NCBI GenBank assembly: GCA_033980235.1
Contig: CM067066.1
Location: 40,878,477-40,942,476 of the forward strand
Length of the DNA: 64,000 bases
Source: Diadema setosum
Taxonomy: Eukaryota > Echinodermata > Echinoidea > Diadematoida > Diadematidae
Reading direction: 5' to 3'
Part shown: positions 1 through 13,000 of the stretch, one piece after another
Layout: every line of letters starts with the position of its first letter
How positions within the stretch are numbered: position 1 is the stretch's first letter
Translations under genes and position numbers: made by a program
The notes under the pieces: generated by a model
Databases searched by the model: none
Told to the model about the DNA's origin: nothing
The model's input: the letters and a program-made list of their open reading frames with translations, nothing else

Positions 1-232
1 TTGATTTTGAAATAACCAGTATAGAGTGCCCTCCATTCATAACACAACTGCTAATATCCTTATAAAGCACCTTAACCCAGGAACAAAACGAATCGCCGAA
101 TCCAAACCTATGTAAAACCCGAAAAAAAAATTCATGAACAACTGAATCAAACGCTTTTTCAAAGTCCACTGTGACCCAAAACCCACTTGTATAGTGCAAA
201 GAATGAAATAACATATCATCTATTGTCAGGGG
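1..232 (-). mobile_element. L1-like LINE reverse transcriptase fragment (cut by window edge)
   Basis: Read on the minus strand, one open frame runs from about 232 to base 1. It contains the reverse transcriptase signature VDFEKAFDSV, then a stretch with FGFGDSFCSWVKVLYKDISS and CVMNGG. This is the palm A-motif region of L1/Tx1-type non-LTR retrotransposons. The first Asp of that motif is the known catalytic metal-binding residue of the family. The element stops abruptly at a poly-T stretch near 232-245, so it is truncated on that side, and it continues beyond the window on the other. The clade assignment (L1/Tx1 rather than another LINE) is inferred from motif style only. Confidence 0.8.
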
Positions 233-284
233 TTTTTTTTTTTTGTTTGTTTATTAAATCTTACAATTCTAATCAAATGTAAAA

Positions 285-514
285 ATTTTGATAAATTTTG
301 GCGAGCGAGCGCAGCGAGCGAGCCGAAAATTTGTGTATTTCAGCTTACAAAACATGGAATTCTTGTCATTTCTTTTGTTATTAAATCTTACAATTCTAAT
401 CAAGATAAAAGTGAGGGCCTTATAGATAACGATTTATACCAACAAACTGAGGACTTGAAAACATACTCTAAATTATACGAGCGAGTGAGCTGAAATTTGT
501 TTCTGTGTAGGAAA
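285..514. repeat. Dispersed GCGAGCGAGCG repeat, copy 1
   Basis: This roughly 230-bp block is repeated almost exactly at 1652-1890. It starts with ATTTTGATAAATTTTG, followed by a GAGCGAGCGCAGCGAGC-type motif, and ends near TTTCTGTGTAGGAAAC. A sub-segment beginning TTATTAAATCTTACAATTC occurs just before it (251) and again within it (about 378). It contains no recognisable protein domain. It looks like a genomic dispersed repeat of unknown class. Confidence 0.7.
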
Positions 515-1651
515 CACACACACACACACACGAGAGGAAGTTTCTAATTTCCATGATCTGATACACAATTTCGATGTAATACTTGGGATTTGATATTCAA
601 TCAAAACATGAAGAAAAATAAATATTGAGGGAGGAAAACAATTCCGGAGAAATATCACATGGCTATGTTATCGTTGTATTATCTGCCACCTATAGGCCTA
701 GCTCTTGTTACGCGTGTGCATCGCGCTCACAGGCAATGACAAAATAAACGGCTGTGAATGGACTGGTGACAGATGATATGATAAGCACAATAAGGTAACG
801 AGAAGCAGGCACCTAAATGAAAAAAAAAAAATGAATAAATTATTATCCCATCAGAGCGTATTTAGCTTTTTTTTTCTTTCTTTTTAAATCAATGCATCAC
901 CCCAAGAAATTCGCTTTAGGCCCGATTGACCATTCTCTTTGCCAGGAATAGCCAGTTTATTGATACAACTTGCCGCGAGAAAAACCACTTTATATTCCAC
1001 CCACAACATGTTTTTATCCTTCGTCTAACTTTGTGATAATCTTCCGAAAGGAAATTAAACGTACAGCAAACAACCACATGTACTTCAGCTCATCTCTTAC
1101 TCATTTATAGGGCTATGATGGCTTGAGACTGCATATAGGTTGCAAGTTATGAGTGTGGATTATACATTCGGTTTCCATCCTTTACATGCAGTTTATATTG
1201 AGTTCAACTTATGTTCACTTCACGGTGTAATCATGCACGGATTTAGATTGTTCGATGTTCAGTGATTCCCGTGGGACAAAAAAAAAAGGTTAATTGCTAG
1301 ATATATGCAGTATACTGAGTAGTATCAAGCAGTGCGATGCATCTTATTGTGACATTGTTCAGACAACCACGAAACCGACGTGTTGGCGAGGATTGTGCAT
1401 TACAAGCCTGGGCGTCGATCCGTTTTCCCGATAGGGGGAGGGGGTAAACTTGGTTTGCATTGTGGGAGGGGGTGAGCTGAAATTTGTGTATTTTTGTGTA
1501 GGGCAAGCGCGAAAATTGGGCCCCTAATTTATGAAAAAGTTTTCAACCCCAACCCCATTCCCGGTAGGGACTTCTGAAAAAAAAAGTCCACATGATATGC
1601 TATTTTCAAGCACTTAAAAGGGGTCTTTTGAGGGTGATTTAAATGTAATAG
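515..1651. other. Upstream intergenic DNA, no gene seen
   Basis: A short CA repeat (about 512-530) sits at the left. The rest is unique-looking, AT-rich sequence without a credible coding frame. From about 1470 to 1620, a GGTGAGCTGAAATTTGTGT motif and a stretch of Pro-type codons (AACCCCAACCCC) resemble decayed pieces of the GAGCGAG repeat that flanks this region. Confidence 0.5.
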
Positions 1652-1890
1652 ATTTTGATAAATTTTGGCGAGCGAGCGCAGCGAGCGAGCCGAAAATTTG
1701 TGTATTTCAGCTTACAAAACATGGAATTCTTGTCATTTTTTTTTTTGGTTATCAAATCTTACAATTCTAATCAATTAATGAAAAGTGACGGCCTTATAGA
1801 TAACGATTTATACCAACAAACTGAGGACTTGAAAACATACTCTAAATTAGTACGAGCGAGTGAGCCGAAATTTGTTTCTGTGTAGGAAAC
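1652..1890. repeat. Dispersed GCGAGCGAGCG repeat, copy 2
   Basis: Second copy of the block at 285-514, in the same orientation and about 1.37 kb away. The two copies differ by a few substitutions and small indels, for example longer T runs and an extra TTAATG segment. An open frame of 76 codons runs through it, but the same frame is not kept in copy 1, so it is not treated as a gene. Confidence 0.7.
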
Positions 1891-1920
1891 ATTGCACTTA
1901 TCTCATAGTTCGTTCAAGAT

Positions 1921-2205
1921 GTGTGAACACAGGAAGACATTGTCATTTTGTCCGCGTCATTTATGTTTTGTTCTTATCTTGTTTGATTTGGTTTTCTGCG
2001 CCCCCCCCCCCCATGTTCGAAACCGTTGGCGCCCTCTCTTGATCCGATCGGCGATCGCTTCAGAACGAAAGAAATTGCAGCCGCTGCTCCGTGTAACTCC
2101 GTGTAACATTTTGAGTGCTAAATACAAAATGACATGTATGAACACAATAAACATTGTCATTTTGTCCGCGTCATCATCATGTTTTGTTCTTATCTTGTTT
2201 TTGGT
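1921..2205. repeat. About 70-bp direct duplication (1921-1991 and 2135-2205)
   Basis: Both copies hold a GTCATTTTGTCCGCGTCAT segment followed by GTTTTGTTCTTATCTTGTTT, separated by 214 bp from start to start. Each copy ends just before a poly-C run (about 2001-2012 and 2212-2230). The pattern suggests a local duplication of a unit that ends in poly-C. Confidence 0.65.
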
Positions 2206-2442
2206 TATCTCTCCCCCCCCCCCCCCCCCATTCCCCCCACCCCCGTCCGGGCGAGTCTTTTTTTTTTTTCTTTTTTTTTGCTGTCTTTTTTTCCTCGTTT
2301 TTTGGCGGCCCCCCCTCCCCCCCCCCCCCCCCGGGGAGTGGCGCCCGGGGCACGTGCCCCCTTGCCCCCCCCCCCCCCCCCCGCCTAGATGCGCCACTAG
2401 TGCCTACTAAGTGTATGGAGGTTGACGGGGGGGGGGGGGGGT
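2001..2442. repeat. Poly-C / poly-T / poly-G homopolymer cluster
   Basis: Runs of 10 to about 19 C (2001-2012, 2212-2230, 2316-2332, 2367-2382), T runs (about 2258-2290) and a G run (2426-2441) are packed together. A GATGCGCCACTAG segment near 2388 resembles the GGCGTAGCCAGG end of the repeat at 61785, on the other strand. Long frames here are only homopolymer translations. Run lengths are likely to be variable and error-prone in assembly. Confidence 0.75.
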
Positions 2443-2871
2443 GAGAGGGGGTAGCCCCTCCAACACCACGGAGCTTTTGCATTTTTAAGATAAAATGATG
2501 TGATCCACAATTCTTGTGGAATATCAGAAAATTGTCAAATTAATCCCCAAGGTGATATGGAGGTGGACCGATCAAGGAGAGGTGTAGAGAGTTGACAAGT
2601 TATTAAACATGTCATTTACAGCTTTCACAAAAATAATGAAGAAAGATATCAGTGCTATTATGAATTACTTGAAGTGGATTGGTATTGTGTATTCAGAGCA
2701 TTATAGACCTTTAGAATTACTTCTTGCTGACAGTAAGTTTGGCCCAAAGAGGTTTTATATGTAATAGAGTAAGTGCATAGAACCTCTTTGGTTTGGCCAC
2801 TCTACCTCTATATTATGTAGATTGTAGGCCTATCTACTAGAATACCCCTTTACCCCCCCCCCCCCCCCCCT

Positions 2872-2909
<38 letters not shown>

Positions 2910-3100
2910 GTACACACATACAAACACAACTCCATATACATGAAGTTATCCGCAGTCTGGATCATGGAGTTGTTGGTGTCCATGACGATATACTCAGTAC
3001 ATGTTTCGATGAAAAATCTTCCAAGTACATGTATTCAGTATCATGCAGCAAGATAATGCCGAATGCCCTTTTCTTGGTAGTCACACAGTTAACTTGTACT
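2443..3100. other. Upstream intergenic DNA with CA repeat
   Basis: Apart from a poly-C run followed by a (CA)n microsatellite at about 2852-2906, this stretch is unique-looking, AT-rich sequence with no credible gene or recognisable element. Confidence 0.5.
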
Positions 3101-3426
3101 AAACTCAAGAGGACGCTATAAGGCTGCTTTTTAGGTACTCCTACGTGAGACGTGATGAGACTGCCAACATCTCTGACTAGTCGAGCTGCCCCCGTGTACA
3201 CGCCCGATCGTCACCGATCACCCCCATCATCGCACACACAACAGGTGAACATTGACAGTAGTGTGCATGCAGTGCATCAGTGGGGAACATTCGGCGGTTG
3301 CACAGTCGCGCTGGGAATCGATATTACCTTCTAGGCCACACATTTTCGAATATCAACCCATTGACAGCTAGCTCGAAAGTAAGGAGCCCAAAGGACTACT
3401 GGGGTAAGGTCGGACGTAGTCAAATT
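3100..3426 (+). promoter_or_regulatory. Probable promoter and 5' UTR of the rhophilin gene
   Basis: CpG dinucleotides become noticeably denser here and just downstream (to about 3660) than in surrounding DNA, as expected of an invertebrate 5' gene end. No convincing TATA box is visible. The frame of exon 1 is open back to a TAG at 3259, but it contains no ATG before 3427, so the translated part starts at 3427. The transcription start is not determined. Assignment rests on position next to coding exon 1 and on base composition only. Confidence 0.4.
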
Positions 3427-3483
3427 ATGGAAGTTATAAGCACGAGGATCGGTGACCAGGAAAACGATCCACCGAGGAGAAAG
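3427..3483 (+). CDS. RHPN: Rhophilin exon 1 (start codon), residues 1-19
   Basis: The ATG at 3427 has A at -3 and G at +4, a good start context. The exon encodes a short N-terminus ending END-PPRRK, which aligns with the END..RK that precedes GCNPLAQT in vertebrate RHPN2 as I remember it. It ends in AAG before the donor GTAAGA, phase 0, which fits exon 2. No other upstream exon with a matching phase was seen. This is the least conserved coding exon, so it is slightly less certain than the rest. Confidence 0.8.
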
Positions 3484-4015
3484 GTAAGAACATCTACAGT
3501 TTTTGTTGGCGTGAAACCACTGACCAGATCATTGCATGCAAGTCACCCGTGATGCAGTGGTACGTGGTGGGCCGGGCATTTGCTTCGGCGTAGGAATGGG
3601 AGCTTGTCGCGGCCTTCGTGCCAAACGTGGGGTAGTGACGCAGTGTGCTGTTGGTGGGTGGAGTCGATTTGGGTTGGTTGCCTGTAGGTCCTAGCTGTAA
3701 ATTACCCAAAGTCGGAGATAGAAGGACGTGACAGGATCAATATCTCAATTATTTGTTTACATTTTGCCTAACATTTGGATCATGTATTCTTGAAATATTT
3801 GACACGGGCGTCTAGTCTTCTCTGCAGTGAACCTGGCTGATCAAAAGTTATATATTTCTACAGGGCAGGTCATGTTTCTGGAAATGAGAGTTTGTCTAGA
3901 ATCTAACTTCAAATTTGTATTAGAAACCTTTAGCTTTGGCGTGACAAAATTCCAGAAATTAAAGACTGAAGCAATCGTCGAACACCTCAGTAAGACTTTT
4001 AAATATATCATTACC

Positions 4016-4046
<31 letters not shown>

Positions 4047-7000
4047 TTGGGGGGTTAGAATTTGGCCAGAGCAGAGGGGGAAAACAAAAATGTTTGATGG
4101 TTTGATTGGTGTGAAATAAGATCTGATAACTAATGGTATTAGAGTAAGTTTCAAATACTCTTTACAGAAAGCTATGCCCAACTACCAATTAGCCATCAAA
4201 AGTTTCAGACCTGCTAATTGTGGAGGTACAATTGTAGGTCTACGGTGTACCTAAATATTGTTTTACTTTGTTTTTGGATGCTTCAGTCATTCCAAACCCG
4301 ATTTTCTTCAAATAAGCTTTGAATTCCTCTTAAAATGGTATGCTCTGTATTATTTCATAAGTATTTTCTTGGTATCTCGCAAAAAGTTAAAAGCCCAGTT
4401 CTCATTTCCACCAATATTGTTCTATCCCTTTATCATGATTATCTCACAACACTTGTGTCATCTTGATTTTTATTCAAATTGTAACATTACAGTGATCTGC
4501 TACTACCTGTTTTGAATTTCTGCTGTGAGTTGGACCTTGAGTGAGATGGTGGGTGGTAGGCTACATGTAGCTGCTGTACCCCTGAATTGTTATTGTAACA
4601 TTTCAATTCCCTTTTATCTAAATGCAAAATTTTCAAGGTCTTTCCATGTAGTGTACCATATCTGTGATACAGAATTGTAAGCTGAAATCAGCTGTGGGCT
4701 GTTTTCGGTGTTTGGCCTACGCTTTCAGTCAACACAGGAAATGTGTTTGTCATTCTGTAACACACTTATTTTAAATGTCCTTGACATGGCTCACTTGACT
4801 GTAACAATAAACACCAAACAAGTTCTCTAAAATTTGCATTCATATTTGATCAAGGGGAAATGAAAATAGGAATAAAAAACAAAACAAAACGCAGGAAATA
4901 CAGTATAAGTCCTGCTTTGCTGAATGAGACAGCTGAAGCAAACAGTAGTACGAATTATCAAATGAGTGAGAATTTTGTTTGAGGAAAAAACACCTTTTTT
5001 CTCTCTTTCGGTACACACATTTATAAACCTACAATGTTGTACTTGCATATGATCATATGTACCTACTTGAAATGACTTGAGATGTACATCTACTTTTAAT
5101 CTTTGTATAGATAACTTGTACAATAAGCAATTGAAAATAATAGAATCTCAATGAGTACTTTTCAGAGAATTGGTGAATGGAAATGTGACAAAGATCTTCA
5201 ATGGATATTTATTTTTTACTAAAATTATCAAAATACAAATCTGTACACTTGGAATATCTCTTAAGTGTTTAGTTTATTTTGGAGCTCTGTTTTACAGGAA
5301 GAGATAACATGATGTAGCCTTTGAAGTTTGAAACAATTCCTCAACATTTAATACCGTTTACTGTAAATCTTGATTAGGCATGCATTCTAGTGGTACAGTA
5401 CTTCAGTTTTGCTTCTAAAATGTCCACAGTAACAACCATTAAGCAAGCTTATTTGAATCTCCTTTCTGCTTAACAAAGGGTTTGTTTCTTGCTACACAAG
5501 GCCTTGGGTGGACACCAAGCTGAAAACTGCAGCAGTATCTCCACGATTTATAACTTGTTTCACTCTGCATGTTTTTGTTAAATATTCATAGAGTTGATGT
5601 TGGATGCCAAAGTTTGAAGATGAAGTGAAAACAATTAAAGGTAGAATTGCTAATCAAATTTTTTGTTGTATCATGCAGTAGGCCTACTGCGTACTTGGAC
5701 ACCAAAATATTTTCACTAAGCTAGTGTTACTACTCAGTTGCATTGCCAGATTGCTGTTGTTTAAGCTACCCTACGAGTCTATTGTTTGATCTCATTATAA
5801 AAATGCATATCTGCAGAGTTCTTGAAACCAGAGAAGCTTAAATCTTCCATCTCATCTGTGTGATGTTTCATGAAAGACCAAAAAGTAGATTTGACTCCAA
5901 GAGTAACATGCATTAAACTCATGGGGAAACTAGCTATCTCAGGAACTCACCAACACATTTTCATTGGGATTTTTGTTTTCATATACATGTAATTCACTAC
6001 AGATGTAGGGCCTAGTGTACATCTACTTCAATACAGGGAATCAAAGTTGAAAATGATACATGTACATGTGTACTACTTTCTTTGAAATGAGTTTACACCA
6101 AATTTTAACAAATATTGTAGAGTATGTGGCTCCTTCCTGCAGTCAAATTGATGAAATTCTTCCGTCGAGTTGCTGAGTGAGATGCTGTTGTGAGAACCAA
6201 GGGTCATCAGATGACCTATGAATTCAGTGACTATCATTCCTTTCATGTGTTCCCGTTTTTCTTTTAAATCAACTCTCCTCATTTCTTTCTGATGTGTTGC
6301 TTCTACTTGTACATAGCATTGAAAAGCAACTTCTGTGTGTGTGTTTTTATATAATGGAAATTTCATACAATCATGCATGCTGTCGAGCACATTTTAGCCT
6401 CAAATGGTTTGACTATTTATCAAAGCAAAATGCATGTAATCTACACAGATTTTGTCAGATGAATGTACAGTGTAATAGCAATCTGAAAAGGAAATGTGAG
6501 AATTCTTTTGTAGTTTGTAAATTACTATTTAAATAGGAAACATTCTATGTTTAAATAGACTTGTTTGAAAAAAAAGCATCTTAACAAAACATAAAAAGTT
6601 TGATTTTAATTAGACAAAAGTAAGACCATTATGGAATATCAAAGTTTCACATTTATCACAAAGCAATAATTTGAGTTAGAATGAGCAGAGCAATTTTCTT
6701 TCAAATATACATGAAATTCTTCCATTGAGATGTTTTCATTGCAACTGATTGACAAATAACGTCGATGTAGAGCAATTTGTCAATCAGTTGCAGCAATTTT
6801 CTTATCTATTTCTGATCAGTTTCTGTATCTGTTTGAATTTAGTAGTAAACAGTAATTTGTCACACTGTCAGTTTGATTAGGTAGTGATGTCATGGTCTTG
6901 ACACTTATGGTGTGCAGTTCCTCTCTAAAGTCACTGGTCTAAATTTTATTCATACTGGTGTTGAGGTTTATGTTGTTACTGTGATCCTACATTCTTCATT

Positions 7001-10000
7001 GAATGTGCAGTTGTACTACATGTACCTGGCATACATTCACTTAGTGTAGTTTAAACTTGATAGATTTCATGTGACAAAGTTCAATTTGATGATGTGGGAA
7101 TGTTTGATATAACCTGTCTTGACATGTCTCCCTATTTCTAGGGTTGTGATCCACTGGCACAAACAATGCGTAGCAAGATGCAGAACCGACGGCAAAGATT
7201 GAACCAACAAATCAACAAGGAGATGAGGATGCGAGTAGGAGCAGAGAATCTCTTCAAGTGAGTGATGTTTTAAGACTTACAAGTACCTTAAGGGCCACAG
7301 TGTTAGCCTCACTTGAGGAAGGATGGCAGGGTGAATGGTATCAGGTTATAGGGATCATACACTTTTGGATGAGGTGGGTATAGTTAGAAACCACTTACAT
7401 GAAATATGAAAGAGCATACAATTCTATGAGGAATTCAAAGATTAATTGATGACAATCAGTTTTGAAATGGCTGAAATATCCAAAAACAAAGTAAAACAAA
7501 GTGGTCTTGATAAAAGGTGGAACCTACCTTAAAGACCTTTTTGCTTTGGGATATCTCAGCCATTTCAAGACCAATCCCACAAAAAAAAAAGTTAAAATCT
7601 GAATGCTCATCTCAGTGAAAACTTTATCATCCCTTTAAAGGGATATTTCAAGTCAGACAAAACATGAACAGTTGACCATCACACAAAGTGTATGTACTAT
7701 TAGAGTCTCAAATGGAAATTTTGTGTACAGTTGAATTGAATTGAATTGATTGAGTTTATTGTCCCCGCCGAACGAGTTCGAGCAGGGGACTATGAAACGG
7801 GCTCCGTACGTGTGTGTGTCCGTGTGTCCGTCCGTCCGTCCGTGCGTCTGTGCGTCCGTCCGTGTGTGCGTCCGTGTGTGATCAAAATCTTCAATTTGCT
7901 ACTTCTCTGTCATTTATGAGCCAATTTTGATTGTGTTTGCTTTATATGATAGCACTACATGGGAGCTCTGAAACTTCTACACAGAATTTCAGTCGTGACT
8001 TTGACCTTGACCTTTGACCTATATTGTACATTTTGCTACAAAATGCTACTCCTTAGCCATTTCTAACCCGATTTCGATTCCGTTTGCTTTATGTGATGGC
8101 ACTAGGTGAGGGCTTCAAAACTTCTACACAGAATTTTGACCTTTGACTTCTTTGACTTTTGACCTTGATTTTTGACCTGTATTGTACATTTTGCTACAAA
8201 ATGCTACTCCTTCGCCATTTCTGACCCGATTTCGATTCCGTTTGCTTTATGTGATGGCACTAGGTGAGGGCTTCAAAACTTCTACACAGAATTTTGACCT
8301 TTGACTTCTTTGACCTTTGACCTTGATTTTTGACCCGTTTTGTACATTTTGCTACAAAATGCTACTCCTTCGCCATTTCTTACCCGATTTCGATTCTGTT
8401 TGCTTTATGTGATGGCACTAGGTGAGGGCTTCAAAACTTCTACATAGAATTTTGACCTTTGACTTCTTTGACCTTTGACCTTAATTTTTGACCTACATTT
8501 TTTGTACATTTTGCTACAAAATGCTACTCCTTCGCCATTTCTTACCCGATTTTGATTCCGTTTGCTTTATGTGATGGCACTAGGTGAGCGCTTCAAAACT
8601 TCTACACAGAATTTTGACCTTTGACTTCTTTGACCTTTGACCTTGATTTTTGACCTACAAATTTGTATATTGTACATTTTGCTAAAAAATGCTACTTCCG
8701 GCGGGGACATATATATTACGCACCGCGTAATTTCTACCTTTCCTTGTTGCCATAAAAAATATACAAATGGGTAAAAAGTCCGAAGACCTATAATTCCCGT
8801 TTACAAAATACATGAAGATACATGTACCTTATACACAGAATATCATTATCAATAAAGAAAGATTAGAATAGTGAAGGATCACTACATGGTGTACATAGGC
8901 CTATGTACAAACAAAACAAGCATACCAACAACCACATTCATTGTAAATTGCACTGTGTAATACTGCTAGTACTCTTTTTACATCTCTCCATCTCTTGCTT
9001 CCTTTGTTCATATTTCGTATGAAGTCTGCATTCTACAATGATAGTGTCATGCTATCATACTGTATTTATTCATGGGATTTCATGATGGTCTGGTACTGAA
9101 GGTTTCAAACTTCAAACGAAATATTTGACTATATTATGAGTATATATATGACTATATTATGATCTAATCTAAATTAAAGTACAGTAGACATGTCTGGGTA
9201 GCAGGTTTGTGTGCCATACAAATGTAGTTGCTATAAAATCTCCCATTACCAAAGCTGTGTAAGCAGAATTTGACAATGCTGAAATGGTAGACATTATTGG
9301 AATGATTTGACCTGGTGTTTGATTTGTGAAGAAATATTCAATTTTTTCTACTGACACTATGTTTGTGTTTTAAAAGTGTCATGTAATGTTTTAAAGCAAG
9401 ACTTCACATTTTTTTTTCTCTTTTCATGATCTACATGCACATCCTGCTAAATTTTAATGGATAACCTTGTCGTGTACAGTCTTTTGAAAGTGTGAAGCAC
9501 TATGAATCTGACAGTTACAGCACCAATAATCTTTCCTTTTTTCCTTACAGCACATTCTAGAAATTGTTAACACTAAAGCTCATTGGAAGTAATCTGCACA
9601 AACAAAAGAATGTTCAAGTTCTCAAAAAACAAAACAAAACAAAACAAAACCCAAACAAACTAGAAAGTAGAAATGTTGAGTAAGGAGGCCACAGCAATCA
9701 AATCATCAGATGTTATTAAGGCATTCACCTCCCTGTTACAACCAAGAGCTAAGCATGAAGTGAGTTAGATAGTCTACACACAGCAACACTGCACTGCATG
9801 GCATGATGGCATGCCGTAGATCTCCTCTACTCCACTCTCTCAGCTGCTTCATTATGTAGTTGTGGCGTTGCCCCAGTAACAGTAATTGTCATGGCGACGA
9901 CCTGCTAGGGGATGCCAGACATCTGATGGAGAGCTTGTTTTTGTGATTGAAATTGAGAAGGCTTGAGTGAGCGTCTTCTGGCCTCCCTGATGTAGTATGT

Positions 10001-13000
10001 GAGCAGCCACAAATTAGATCTACAGTTTATAGCCACATGGCTTCCCATGGCAGCTTGCTGGATGCATTGTTTCAATGATAGTTTCTTTCGAAAATCTGAA
10101 CACTGAGTCATGGGAGCTACGAGTGCAGAAAAGAAGGAATTATTATGCCTGCATATGTGGTACATGTACTGCTATCTGAACCCATCAAGTCTTTTAGAAA
10201 AAAAAAAAAAAAATCATTGAGTTTTGTGGTTGAGATAGCTCTTACCTCTACCTTTTTATCTTTGAACTTCATTATTACAGTTTCATAATATAGAATTCAG
10301 CTGTTCTTTTGAGCCATTTGATATTTAGAGTTTAGGATGTGTTTTGATTTGGTAGCAGAATTTTCAAATGCCTCTTAATTGGCAAGTAATTTGTACATTA
10401 GTGATACATTTAGCAAGACTGGAGTTCCTGTTTTCCCTCTTATATTGAACAATTTTTGTAGGTTTGTTCATGAATTTGTGTAAATCTAATGAAGCATTGA
10501 AATTCAGAGGTACCAATGTAATGAGGAGAAGGTGAGAATTCTGCAGTAAAAATTCCACAAATAATTGCAATGCAATGTTTTACTGCATTATCAAGACATG
10601 TTTATGTGGTAAAACTTGGATAAATCAAATTACATGGTAGTAGGCCTATGGTTAAAACCTAGGCAATGACCCTTTATTCCCCAGCTTCAATCAATCACAT
10701 TTCTTCCGAGTTGAATCATCTAGATGATATTTGATAATGTCACCCCTCAGTGGCACCACCCTATTTCTATGAACTGGGAGTATATTTAAATCATGTACAG
10801 CAGGCTATTCATTGTGCATAGGCAGGAAGGCATTTATCCCCTTTGCTTGGTTTGTGGGCAGGTACAAAGGATAGGTAAATATACGATGGGCAAAGTGTCA
10901 CAATAGAAATGAGTACTGTCACCTTTCCCAGCTTCAGATTACCATTGGTGCAGACATGGGGAATGCATCCTACGTAGTACAGCGCAGTGAGGGAGAATGT
11001 CGCATGGGCAGTGATCATTGTTAGTGCTCAGAGTTTGAGGTCAATGTGATTGTCATTCTTTGCATAACTGTCTGATGACATCACAATGTATAATAACCAT
11101 TTCACCTACACTGTACCTTGGCTTGAGTTTGTTTCAAAAAATTATCTCATACATTGTAACATTCTTCTTATAGTTTTGTGACCAAGGATAGATACATGTA
11201 TATGCTGTGAGGTTACAATGTATATCAGTCACTGTAGGTGAAGTGACTGAGGACATGTTATTGTTTACACCTGGCTTTCTTAAACTACAGCTGTATCATT
11301 ACTTTGCATACTCACATGTAGCAATATTTCTTAGTCACAGTTAATCGCATGTTGACTACACAGGTTGCTGTGATCGCAACAGGTTAATCATATACTTTGT
11401 GATTATGTAGTTGTAGAAAATGCAAAATGAGCAAGATAAAATGGTACAGGGTACATTTACTGGTAATTTGATGAGTTCTAGAGAGGCTGGCTTTTTTGTT
11501 CCTTGGTTTTTTTTTTTCTAGATTGTTTTTCTTTGGGTGGGGGAAATGGTTGATATTTAGCTATTTGCATACACGTAGGTCTCAAAGGCGTCTCTGATCA
11601 AAACCTTATCTTGACAAAAAAAAAAAAAAAATACAACAGATTAAGATTGTAGGAACACCTGTGATTTTTCTTAGCTGGAGAGAGGAAAGTTTCTCAATCT
11701 AAACTATAGAAAGATATCCATTGTTCAGTGTCATTTTAAGATTAGAGTTAATAGATTGAAGAGAAAGTAATACATTAGGAGTTGTGAAATACTGTAAAAC
11801 ATGATATATTCCGGCATTAAATTTTCGTGAATTGGATCTGACAGCCTTTTTCATGGCATGATATTTCCCAAATTTTCACTGGTGTTCAGTGCATATAGTG
11901 TATACAGGAACTTTCGCGTACATTTCGCGAATCTTGGCGCTCATGAAATTAAAATGTACGTGAACATTCCTCGTTATACAATATAATGTGAGAGATGGTA
12001 ACCTACAGCATCCACAGGATACAATGAGTGGGCTTCATGTGTGGTGTTTGGTTTACAGGCAATGCCTGAACTGTTGCAGCCTCAATAATGTGTTTTCTTT
12101 TCCTCTTTTATCTCACTATAACACAATATTACAGAGCTGCCAACTAGTACTGATTTTCAGTAATTTCTACTGAAATTGGACAAGAATACTGAAGGTTACA
12201 AGCAAATTACTGATTTTAGAAATCATTGTCTGTGATAAATTCTATAACACTGTTAAGGATTACTGATTTTCACTCAAAAAAGGTGCAAATTACTGATTTT
12301 TAGCCATCATAGTACTGAAAGGCTTTTACAAAAGTTGGCAGCTCTGATATTATTATAATGTGGTCATCAGTGGTCCCCCACCTAACAGTCCTATTATGTT
12401 TGAGCTCTGTGGTATTACTCTCATGAAGGCCATGTCTATTTTTCTCACTTTGGGTTGATGAAAAGACCTAAAGCAAAGGGGAAGGAGGGGAAAGTTGTGT
12501 ACACTGTATGCCAAGAGAAGATAGAGTGAGTACAGCTCCAGTGGTCTATACAAGTACATGTAGGAATTTATTTTTCAAGTAGTTTCCAAGTAGGTCTGTC
12601 TCCTGAAACCAGAAATGTGTGTATTGTCCACTTTTCATACAAAAAGGTACATGTAGCAGTATTTGGTAACCAGGAGATACAGTATCATATCATTTGCCAA
12701 ACATTGAAATGTGCTCTGTTCAATATGCCCCCCCCCCCCAAAAAAAAAAAAAAAAAAATTACAATCAGATTATCGCATTGATAACACCCAATATGATTAA
12801 ACAGTCTAAATGCTACTTCAGGGTCTTAAAATATAACATCTTAGCTCTATTTTGCAGAAAACCCCATTCAATTCGGTTTGGTGGTCACGGGGAAATGTGG
12901 ATTGTAGTAAAGCATTTCATGAGTCTGATTTCTCCAAGTTTGGCACTTCAATGCTCTTGTGTGTGAATACAATAGGCAGAACTTGGAGGGAAGAGATTTG

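Noticed and set aside
37..219. A 60-codon minus-strand frame
   Set aside because: It is a shadow; the real reverse transcriptase signature is in another frame of the same strand.
1892..2482. Pro-, Gly- and Phe-rich frames of up to 172 codons
   Set aside because: They come from poly-C, poly-G and poly-T runs and have no domain or homologue-like features.
3280..3426. Upstream in-frame extension of rhophilin exon 1
   Set aside because: The frame opens at 3262 but contains no ATG before 3427; the possible start at 3280 is GTG, unlikely in an animal nuclear gene.
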